This document shows positions 43,521-55,500 of a stretch of DNA of 64,000 bases, piece after piece. The stretch spans positions 568,532 to 632,531 of the forward strand of contig NW_019091379.1 in assembly GCF_001949145.1 (NCBI RefSeq). The letters run 5' to 3'. Position 1 is the first letter of the stretch. Each line of letters begins with the position of its first letter. Below the pieces are notes generated by a model that was given only the letters and a program-made list of their open reading frames with translations, ran no database searches and was not told the origin of the DNA. This DNA is from Acanthaster planci (taxonomy: Eukaryota; Echinodermata; Asteroidea; Valvatida; Acanthasteridae). The translations under genes were made by a program, and so were the position numbers.

Positions 43521-46500
43521 GTGAGCTTTGGCATATTTAGTCAACATTTAGTGGCATATTTAGTCAACATTTAGATAATGACTAGGGGCCTAGCTGGATT
43601 AATTGAGGAAGGAATTCCTCCATGGTTCGTCAAGAATTGCTAGAATTAAAACTCTCTGGGTTATGCATGAGCATAAGGGGTGGCATGAGTTACCCAAGTG
43701 GGGGGGGGGAGTGTCAAACACGTACCCCCAGAACTGTGGGGTCCGATGTCCACTCCGCTCCTATGGGGTGGGCGTCAGACCCCACAGTTCTGGGGGTACC
43801 AAACATGGACATGACTAATTTGCCCCTGCAGTGGTTTATCAGCCATCAGAAAGTGCTAACATGTCCTTAAAAGACAAATTTAGCTGGGAACATATTAAAG
43901 TATTTGTTGAGAAAAACAGAAATTTTCAGACCAGTTTCATGGGTAGCTTTAAGCACAGGTTGTCAACTCTTTCCCTTTTCTTAGTTTTAAGCATGAAAAT
44001 GGTAGATCCACTCCGACTAACTAGGACACTACATGGCCTGTTGATTACGTTTGGACATGGCCGAGCAATGCTTGACCAAATGTTTAAGTTGATTTAGACT
44101 ACAAGTTAGTACTTACCCAGACTAATACAGGTAAGTCACAATAATGCGCCACCAAGAACAAAAATGACAACACGCAAAATCTGTCGATCCATTCCAAAGG
44201 TGCATTTGGTCGACAGATTTCGCACATTGTGATTGCCCAACATGTTTCAAATTCTTGGTGCCGCACAATTGTGCAACAGCTGTATTGTACCTGTGTATCT
44301 GTCAGATTGGTTTATTTGCGCCATGGAGGAAAAGTTCCATCTTTCGTGATTGCACTGTGCTGTCGATAACGTCAGGAATCCTGCTGGAAATTCCCAACTG
44401 CAGTTTATTTCCCCTTTTCAAAGCTATCGTCCAGAGGTTTGAATTAGAAATTCAGCCGACTAATGGCACTGCAGCTGACAGGGCAGCTTGATTTTACCCA
44501 CAATGCAGCAGTTAATGGACCATTCAGATACACAGATTGGACCAACATAGCTACTGCTTTCTCGGAAATAGAAATGGTTGTGTGGATACAAATAACTTAG
44601 TTTTAGCGAGAGTAACAACTTCAAAATTTTGCCAGAAGGAATCCAGTGGTGTTGTTAGATAAAATTGTTCCAAATGCATGTAGTTGGGACAGCCTCAACT
44701 GTTCTTGGGACGACATAAACTATAATAATGCGGCATTGGGCCAGCCCCACTATGTCATAGCATGTGTGTTGTAGTTTGTAACATCCTTCATGTACATATC
44801 AGCAACATGTGTTGGCAGAACCTTGTTTCTGTGTCATAGATAACGTGGTAAACTGGCGCATTTTTTTTTAGTTTTGTTGATGAGTAGTTGGCCAAAAAAT
44901 GGAGAAGGTTGAGAAATTTTGATATCGAAATTTACCAACTGTCATCAGGCTAGCCCAGCTGAAGCGTGATATTTGGGACACTTCCAACTCAGAAAAAAAA
45001 TCGAGTTGAGAACTGTCTTGATGAGATACAGTCGTTGCACTGCTGCAATAAATACTTAACCAACTTCCCCTGGGATGGGATATTTCATATTGAGATTAGC
45101 ATGACCTCACCCCTTGGGAACCATTGCTTGTTGGAAAAGTACACGCCCAAATTCCTAATGGCAGATATTGCAACAAGAAAGAGGACGAAGGTCGCAGTGC
45201 CAAAAATTGATCAAGTCAGCTCTTATCTGCCTATTATATTAACCCCACCAGTCTTCAATCCTGTTGGAGGAGTAAGGACTGGTGGGGTTAGATGATGCAG
45301 TTACGTGGACCATTTAGACAAAAATTGATGAACGAGTATTGTGCCCATTTTGACCTCATTTGACCTGTGTGACCTCTAAACTGAGCTCTCGTCTTTAAAA
45401 TTTCGGCTTTATGTTTTTGTGTTGATCCCTCGACTTCACACTATCTTTTCTTGTGTGTTACATACATGGATATTTTTTAATCTCTCCAGGCTGCAGGAAA
45501 AGTTAGAATTGACTTCCAAGCTATCGCGGCAACTGACCAAATAATCATGCATTGCAAGAACATGACGGTGACCAAACCTACACAGGTGACGTCCATCGGG
45601 GATGGAAAAGCCTGCGGCGTCACCAAAATGCTCTTTTACGAGACGAACGAGCAGCTGTACTTAGGCCTGGACAAGGAACTGACCAGTGGCAGTAACTACA
45701 CCGTCACTCTCCAGTTTTCTTACGAACTGTCCGACACACTGGACGGCTACTACCTGAGCTCATACAAGGAGAACAATGTGGAGAGGTTAGAGTTTGAATC
45801 GTCCAAAGGCTGACTGTATTCAACGTTTTAAGCACTGATCTTTGGCCTTTCGTTATGCAGAGTTCTCTTTTGTTTTAGACTACAGGATCTTTAGAACCAA
45901 ACAAAACCACGAAATGCTGTTAGCTTTCCAAGGATTTTCTCTTTGTGAATCCCACCATGTTGAGCGTTGTGTCTTCACATTTCTTGATAAGAAAGAAATC
46001 AGTGGTGTCCAGTGGAGAATTGTCAGAAACTGCTGTACTGGCAACAAAAAAATTGGCAGTCACTGACAGATCTTGAAAATCACAGACCATCATCTTAAGG
46101 TGCAGAAGGGAGTGGCTAAGTAGAAATATACATTTCATACATTTTCAAAATGTCTTTATTTCCCCTTAACCCAAACTATCCAAATGCATGTCTCAAAAAA
46201 TTGACAGTCACTCAAAGAGCCCCAGCTTGTGCTGTGATTATTACAAATTTAATTGTAAATGCCTTTATTTTGTTTTTTTTTTATTAAGATACATAGCATC
46301 AACTCAATTCGAGCCGACAGCTGCCCGCCGAGCCTTCCCCTGCTTTGACGAGCCTGCCCTCAAAGCTACGTTCTCCATGAAAATGCTCCGCGCCGAGCGG
46401 CTGATATCGTTATTCAACACGGCCCTCGTCCGGACCACATCGCTCAGCAACGGCATGGAAAAGGATGAGTTCAACACGACAGTGCCCATGAGCACGTACC

Positions 46501-49500
46501 TCGTGGCATTTGTCGTGTGTGACTATGTGAAGATCTCCAACACCACTACTACAGGCACAGACGTGAGTAGCTGGCAGTGTTGTATTCGTGTCCGTCACAA
46601 GTCATTTAGTCTCTAGCCAAAACACAGTCATTGTCCACCCAGGTAGTCATGACTGGCCTCGTGAAGGGACTTGTGACTGGACTTATGAAGGAACTTGTGA
46701 AAGGACTTGATATAGCACTGGTAGCCGGGAGCTCGCTGGAAGACCATAGGGACACTGCCGGTTCAGATCGGAAAATGCCAAATAGGAAATCATTTTTAGA
46801 ATAAATGAATGAAAAAAATGCTCCTCGGCTGTCACATGTACTTGTAAAAACTGGCTGTTTCCAAGTGCATTCAGAACTTCTTCCAAAAGATTAAAAGAAC
46901 CCCAATGTGGAAATTTGAACCTTTAATTAATTAAAACAATTTGCCTTTAAAGCTCTACTTTCACAGCTACACATGTGAGCTGGTGTGAGTGAAATTTCAA
47001 CTGTTGGCTCATTGGTTGAACAGCTAACGCCATGTGACAATGATGATTGTCATGTAGGAGTTTTGGAGCCTGTAATATTGGACTGAAATATCATATGAAT
47101 CCGGGGAAAGTGGTTAAAACATCTGTTAGAAATCACCCACATGACAGGCTCTGGACAAAAACGAATGGGTAAACAGAGTTGATATGAGCATGTGCCAGTT
47201 ATGGTCACTGAATTCAAAGAATCAACTTTAGCAGTAACCTGTTACATGTAACACAGGGTTGTACTTGAGCCCATCACAAGTCCCTGTAAGTCCATCACAA
47301 GTCTTTGAGTTTTAAGCACATTGACAAGCTATTCAAATGAGCTGTGACAAAAGCATTCTTTTGTCATTGTTCACCCTGTTCCTTATGACCAGTCGTATGA
47401 AGGGACTTGTGACTGGATTTGTGAAGGGACTTGTGTGGAAGGACTTGTGATGAACTCAAATACAACACTCCATGTCCTTGCATGCAGATTTGATTGCCTT
47501 GGATATTGTTTACTTTGTTGGTTCACAATTTGTCCAATTAAAATTTGTTTCAGGAGAACTGAACTGACTTTTTTAATCTTGTGTTTATCTTCCTTCTGTG
47601 TAGATCGCTGTCTACACGTCTAGAGGCAAGATTGACCAAGCCCATCTGGCGCTGGATGTTTTGCAGAAGACAATTCCCTTCTACGAGACTTTCTTTGACA
47701 TCGCATACCCTCTGTCCAAACAAGGTTTACCCTCATTAGAGATTTAATAAATGCTTAGCTGACCTTAAGATGTTGGGTTTGATGATCGCAGCGGATAGCC
47801 TGATAACCTTGGATATCCTGTATCTAGGATCTTCAGGCGGTTGACCACAACCTAGGATGTCCTGGAGACAGGACTTAAGGGGGTTTATTAACAGTGATCA
47901 GCAAATTCAATATTGCACCTTACTGTCATAACATCACGAGATCCAAAACCATCCCTCTAAATGTTAATAATCAGTTTGATCCAGTAGGATGATTTTGCAT
48001 AGATGTCTGACAATTTTTCTTCAAATTTTTTCACATCTTTTGTAAACCCGGTCTTAAGAAAATGTCTGATTTGAATGATTCCAAATTGGCGGGAAATTCA
48101 TCAGTGTCTTGACCCCATCTGTTCAGGCACTGATATAACCAAAGTTCCTGCAAATCTCGTCTCTTTCTTCCCCCGGCCCTGAAGCCCACTTTTACCTTAC
48201 CCTCTGGTCTCACCCTTGCGTACTTGGGTTGTAGACATGATTGCCATTCCGGATTTCTCGGCTGGTGCCATGGAGAATTGGGGCTTGATCACCTATCGGG
48301 AGTCCTCAATCCTCTACCAAGAAGGCGTCACGTCCTCTAGTAGGAAGCAGTGGATCGTGGAGACGGTGACCCACGAGCTGGCGCATCAGGTGGGAGCGAG
48401 AACATTTCATGTTGGATTTCTCCACAGATGAAGTCATTTGGAGCTCACTGTGTCACTGTGGCAGGGATGGACTTGTCTTGCAAGTTCGTAGCATGGAGGT
48501 AGACCTTGTTTTGTACATGCAAAGCACGGTCTTCTGCCCTGCCTCACAGTCATGCAGAAGGATGAAGTGTATTGTGAGAAATGCACAAATACGGTTCAAA
48601 CAACTCAGTACTTGCGGCATTTGGCTTGATTTTAGAAGTTGGGTAATATATGTATTATCTTGGTGCTTTCAAAAATCTTGTTTTTCAGCCAAAATAATAC
48701 CATCCACAAGGGGTGTTCAATTTCAATAGTTTCTCCCTCTTTATTGCATGGTTTTCCATCCACGGCTTCTCTGCCGAAAACATTTAACTGTGATGGCATA
48801 ATTATTACACAAAAATCAATGGAGGTTTCTCTTGCGGCAGTGGTTTGGTAACCTAGTGACCATGGAATGGTGGAATGACCTGTGGTTAAACGAAGGCTTT
48901 GCAACATACGTCCAGTACATCGGGACAAACCACTACCAACCAGACTGGCACATGGTGAGTACCAACCGTCTCCAATGCAGTCCCAAGTGTGATCTGTCAT
49001 GGCATGTACGAAAGGATGGTGGGAACCAGCAACGTGATTTCATTCACACCCCAGGGAGCGAACAATGGAATATTCTGAGCTTGAACATAATGTGTCCCTG
49101 CATTAAAAATCATCATTGTATCAACAATGTAATATATTAACGTCTGAGCTACACAGTTCTGTGGATTAAGGGAAGCAAGACTGCATTGGATATTATTGTG
49201 AAATGTGAATGGAATTATTTAAGGAAAGGATTGGGCTCTAAGCAGAACACAGTTGCACGTGCCAAACTGAACTTTGTGACTTGTTATCTGGCCCCATTAA
49301 ATGAAATTAGTTTTGATCTACTTCAGTATTAGAGGTTTTAGAGGTTTCATTAGCGGTTAGTCATCTTGAAGATATATTTACAGCAAAATAAATCCTTGTT
49401 GAATAAAAGATATTGGAACAGACTCTTGCAGCTGTTATGCCCCTACTTTGGCGGCAGTTAGTCAGGAAATTTCTACAGAACATGTCTCAACCTACTCCAG

Positions 49501-52500
49501 GCTTTTACAGCTCACACCCAACCGACTTCATTCAAAATATGCCAATGTGGCGTTTCATCCATAAACCATCCAGAAACACAAATAAAAACTAGTTTGGGAG
49601 TATGAGTTGTGCCAACCTAAGGCACACATTGGCATCTCCGTGTTGGAGTGGAGCCAGCCCAATTGTAGCACTAGAGTTGACACTGTCCCATGGACAGGTG
49701 CCATAGTAGCGTAGCCAGAGGTTTACGTCGGGTCTATTTAAATTCTCTGCCCAGATGGATCAGTTTACAGTGCTGACAGTCCAGGCTGCATTGGAGGCCG
49801 ACAGTCAGGGCAACTCCCACCCAATCTCCGTGCCCGTTGGCGATCCCAGCGAGATCAATGCAATCTTTGACAGCATCTCTTACGACAAGGTAAGAGCCCT
49901 GCTGTGTGCGGTATGTGTTTGAAGCATCAATTTTGTGTTTTGACATGCATCGGTTCATTTGCTCCCTGTGTGGGGTTTTCAAGTGCATCGTTAGCCTATG
50001 GAGTCTGACGCTGTGTTCCAGCCTTGCCCAGTTTTCATTAGGCAAAAACTAGCAGACGAGAAAAACAGGAAGGCAACTCAAGGAAGATTTTTATTTTGGC
50101 GAATATTAACCAAAAGGTGTTACTACTTTGGGGTCAGAATTGGGAATTGTTTTCACGGTAGCAGTTGTGAGAACTTTGCCATGGGTATTCCAAAATAGAT
50201 GAGTTGAGCGTACAGGAAGCATGGAAATAGTATCTTCGAAGTACGGTTTTGTTATTTCCAGGTAATAATGCCAAATAGCAATTAGCATCCGTTTCCTGTT
50301 TCCCTGTCGCAATCAAGGTGACATAGAACGGGTACGAGTGTCTCAAATGTTTTCATTTGCTACGATGCTCAGTTCGGTATGCAAATCCTTTTGAAGCTTT
50401 CTGCATTGACTAGCTTTGAATTGGAGTTTAAACATTGTGCAAGTATAATGCAATCCATCGAGCCACGGACATGCCACGGAACAATAGGCAAAGTTCTTAG
50501 CCCCAGGCACAACAGAGAGACTTCCAGTGACTGTGGATAGGATCTGTATGTGGGTAATTCCAGAAATTCAGGGTCCATTTTTTTTCGTGTCCCTGTCACA
50601 TCTGAAATATGATTTTGTAAGTTCAGAACACATTTTCTAATTTTCAAGAGTGATGAATTAATGCAAGTTACCTGCCAAACAAATAGTTAATAGTTTGAAA
50701 TCAATTCCGGTGATATTTCCGTGTCAAATAACAAAGGTCAGAATGTAACAGGGACACAAAAATGTCACACTTTTGGACCCCAAATTTACCCATGTACATG
50801 TGCTATATAAAGCACATAGTAAACCACTGCATTTGAAAATGTAAATCATGTAAATGATAAGTTCTGTAAATGATAAATATTATTGTGAAGTGTTTTAGCG
50901 ACTTTTTGTTTTGTTTCTTTTCATTTTGCTACGACGATCGTGCTGCAATAATCTTGGTGTTTTTTATTCCACTCTAGGGCTCTTCCATAATCCGAATGCT
51001 GAATGACTCTCTCCCAGACCAGGTTTTCGTGAAAGGGCTTCGGTCCTACCTGACCAAGTTTAAGTTTAGCAATGCAAAGACCAAGGACTTGTGGGATGCC
51101 GTGTCAGAGGTCAGCAAGTAGTTAACATTTCAATAGCTCTAGGGTGTAAGCAAACAAGATCGTTCCCCCCTAAAGAAAAATTTCTTTGAGGAAAATGCCA
51201 AAGTACATCTGTTTCTCGCATAAGAGTGTTGTCGCATGAATCTTCCTAAATGGACGTTCTAAAATTCCATTCTGCAAACATTCTGCCCTAGACTGGTCCC
51301 CTAAATACAGGCCTTACTATGATATACTACTGAAGAAAAGGCACCACATGAAGTTTACGTGTGCCGTTTAGTAGATTGCCCCCTTCATGTACATGCACTC
51401 AACGTGATGAAGAAAATTGAAAACCTGTATTGTTCCTAAGCTGCTCAGGGATTTAAGACTGCTTTTAATCAATGCAACGTTTGGAATCAAGGGTCATCTG
51501 TCTTCTTGCCGCAGGCATACACAACCTCAGATCTGAACATAGCGGACATGATGGACACCTGGACATTACAAATGGGCTATCCAGTGGTCACCCTGTCGCG
51601 CAAAGGGACCAAGGTCACTGCCACTCAAAAGCACTTCTTGCACTCTCCCAAGGCCAAGCCTTCAAAAGAATTTGTCTCTCCTTTCAAGTGAGAACCATTG
51701 CTGTTTCAAGGTTGCAATCAAACTGTGAATAGCTGTGTAGCCTGCCTTGAGTCTCTGTGAAACGAAGGCTTTGGGTGGAAAGAAACGAAAGTGTTCCTGA
51801 GCTGTGCAGAAACAACTCGGATATTCAGAAACACACAGCATTTCCTGCTGCAAGAGAAACTCAAGTCAAGTGTGTTTGGGTGCTTAGGCCGTGTCCGAAA
51901 CGGGCTTCCAGAGCTACGGCTAGGTCTATTGTCTACGCGTCTCCACGCATTTCCAATGGAGCGAAGACCTAGACCTAGCTCTAGACAATAGATTCGGATG
52001 CAGCCTTAGTTTCCCAAGATTCACAAAGGAATCAGGTCGGATAAAAGATGGAGTGTTTATAGTTTGACCCCAGGCCAAGATACAAAAACTAATGCATTCA
52101 CAGCAGCCAAATCTATTTAGATTTTTAAAGCCGCTTTTTTGCCGAAGGTTTTCATAAAAATAACAAAGGGTATGTTTGGAAGAAACCGTCCTTTAGCTGT
52201 AACCATTTAGAACTAGTTACCAGTTAATAGTTCAAGAATTAGCATAAAAGACAATCGGCGCTATAAAAGACAAAAACAAGAAGAACATTTGAAAAAGTTA
52301 CAAAATCAACTATTCTCTGGCCCACTAACTGATCGTTTTTCAGGGCATTACCATAAATACACGCTTATTTTGATTAGGCCTTAGTCATTGAAAAGGTAAC
52401 ACATGTGCATGTTCCGCATGTTTGTGAAGCAATTTTATGCATCGTATCTAAGAGCTATGTCCATAAATAAAGTGCCAAAGCTGTTGGCATTTTTGTTGGG

Positions 52501-55500
52501 GGAATGCCATATCTTACGTTCTTTCTGATACTAAGAGAAATGACGGCAAAGTTGCCAAAAACAAAGCAGATTTGCCACTAGATAATGATAATGATTGCTA
52601 ATGATAACAATTCTCTATTCAACAAAATAATGTTGGAGTAAGGCATGTAACCTATCTACTTGATATGGTATGCATATGTAGGATATGAGAGGAAAATTCA
52701 CAAGCAAACTTTGCTGCTGTTTCTCAATTGTTGCTGTGCTTAAATTGCTCTTATATGTGTCGACATACGCAGCTACACTTGGACCATCCCGCTGACCTAC
52801 ATAACCAGTAATGATGTCTTCAAGACTAAGAGTGTTACCATGGATAGGAATGAGGGTAAGTTGAAAAGACTGGTCTTTCTTCTTGTCTAACTGGGTAAAA
52901 GTGTCAAGTGGGGATGACAGTGGAAATGGGCGGTGTGTCCAAAAATTGTGAATGGCACACTCTTATTGGGACAGCTGGTATACGGGTTTACGGTTTTCAG
53001 AGGAATAAACTGGTGTTTTTAACACCGGAAAGGGGCCAACCAACCTGTCACACTTTGATTTCCATTTAGGATTGTCATCATGGTGAAAAAAATTGAAGAG
53101 ACAAAAACTTTATTTTATTCGAAAGATTTCGTTTATTAACTACACTTTATATTTTGCAAAACACCCCTCTATCCATATCTGTGGTCCATGTATGTGCCTT
53201 GAAAATGCTATACAAATGCAATGCAGAATTTCCCAATATTAGGAACTGCACATGCGGTGTGATGTGACGCAGAATGTAGCTTAGCCAGTATGTGGTGAAT
53301 TTGTGACTACACATGTGGAGTCTCTCATCTTCCATGATTCCTAGCTAAGTAACCGGGGAGGAATTCCTTGTGGTTATGCATGTCAGGACGATTGAGTGTT
53401 CATCACATGAGTTCCGCTCAGACTCACTAATTGACTCAATTAATCAGATAAACAGGAAGTAAGCATGATAGCAGATTTACGAGTGGAAACCAATACATAT
53501 AGACAGATACCGAGGTGAACGATTGCTTTCTGTCTCCCGGCAGCCGAGGTTCCGTTTGATTTAGGCGGTAACGTCCTCTGGTTCAAAGCAAACAGCAACC
53601 AGTCTGGCTTCTACAGGGTGAACTACGACTCGGGCAACTGGCATGCACTGATCAATCAACTGAAGGGGAACCACGCTCAACTCAGTGTAGCAGACCGGGC
53701 CAACCTGATAGATGATGCTTTCAGCCTGGCATGGTATGTGATGCTTCTCCCACTCCAGGACACTGACTGTTCTAACAATGCAGTACTCGCTGGATGAAAA
53801 TGCTGTAGAAGTATTTCAAGAAGTTTTTTTTTTTTTTCTCTCACAGTTGACTATTTTATGAGCTTGTGGGTAGCTGTGAGCTCAGCAGATATAAAATTCA
53901 CAAATACAAGCACACTTCCATGTACGTTTCTGAATTGATGTTTGGTGCCTCTTACATGACCGCCACAAAAGCTAGGTGAAAACACGGCCGTATTTCAAGA
54001 AGATGGTGCACAACCAGAAAGACAGCAAGTAGGCCTACTGTATATGCACAGACAGCAATAAGGTTGACTACCTCCAAAGAGTGTCTTCGTATAGCACATG
54101 ATTCTAGGACTGATGACACCATGCAAACTTCACTTAATTAATGGGAATGCCCACTCAAGTCATTCTAACTCTATAGATTGATCCACTAAATTGTCCCTTT
54201 CGGCTGAAAAACGGTTACATGAGGTTCACTGATTTAGGCTAGTACCTGCAATGGTCCCCGAATCCACTTCATTTATTGAACCCTCTGAAATGGGAAGGAA
54301 TCTGTCTATTTTGGTTCAAGATGGCTGATGCCAGAATAAGGCCGTGTTTGGGTTAGTATGAACTGGATTGCAAGCCATCACATTGCGTGTGCGTAATTTA
54401 TAGAGCACAGTGCCCGATCAGGTACTATGTTCAATATGTTTTGAGTGGTTACAGCGCCTTCACTTGATGTAGTCGGTGAACAGTTATGGTTAATATCTGA
54501 ATCAAAGCATTTTAGTTATAAAACATAGAGAAGTTTCTTGTTTACTTTTCATTTTAGACAGATGTGTGTTTTAAAATACTTACGGACGGGTAAATTTCAT
54601 GCAGTTGCCTATATCAGTGAGCCCTGTGTGACCGTATTTCAGCCCTTCAGGATAAAGAACCAACAGGACATGTTATAAAACACAAACGGACTGGCAAATT
54701 TCATGTACTCACCTATATCAGTGAGCCCTTTGTGACCAAATTTCAGCCAACCAGGATAAAGAACCAACAGGACATGTTATAAATTGATTTATAACACACC
54801 TTTTCCTGGTTCTTTATCCAGGTTGGCTGAAACACGGTCACGTGTGGTTCACTATTATGCTAGTACATAAATGTGGCATCAGCGTGACTCGACACGCACC
54901 TAGACATTGCGTGCGCATGTCAATTCCAGAGACTAATGCCTGGTCAGGTACTAGTCTTGACAAATTTTGACTGGTTATTGCGCCCTCTGGAGATCATCCT
55001 GAATTGAAACAGTTCAAACTCTGGAAGATTTCTTTTCTCTGAAAACTAAAATGAACCTTCAATTTTTTGGCAGTTTTTTAAGTGCTGTTGAAAGATGAAT
55101 TAAAACAGTTAACACCCCGAAAGATATTTTTCAAGTATGAGGTGTGTTATAAAACACATATGGACTGGCCAAATTCGGCCACTAGTGCACGTCCATGCGC
55201 CCTCGGCCTGTGAGTGACCAGAAGAGAGTCCTATCTCACCCGGCCTTTTGCCCCGGGAAATAGGACCCTCTTGCACTAGTGACCTCATTGCCAGTCTGTA
55301 GGTGTATACATGTACCATGGATTACTCCAGAAATTCTGTTTTGGCGATAACTGCACCAAGTTGCCCCTTTACTACTATTTCCATTGACTCTTCATCAGGG
55401 CTGGTCAGTTAAAAGAGACAACGGCCTTGGAACTGTCGAAGTATCTATTCAAGGAAACAGAGTATAGCCCCCTCTATGCAGCTCTCAACAACCTCAACAA

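Noticed and set aside
51110-51120. Alternative exon 8 donor of the aminopeptidase gene at AA|GTAGTT
   Set aside because: It would shift the phase and destroy the conserved start of exon 9 ([20 protein letters not shown]). The weaker donor GAG|GTCAGC keeps the frame.
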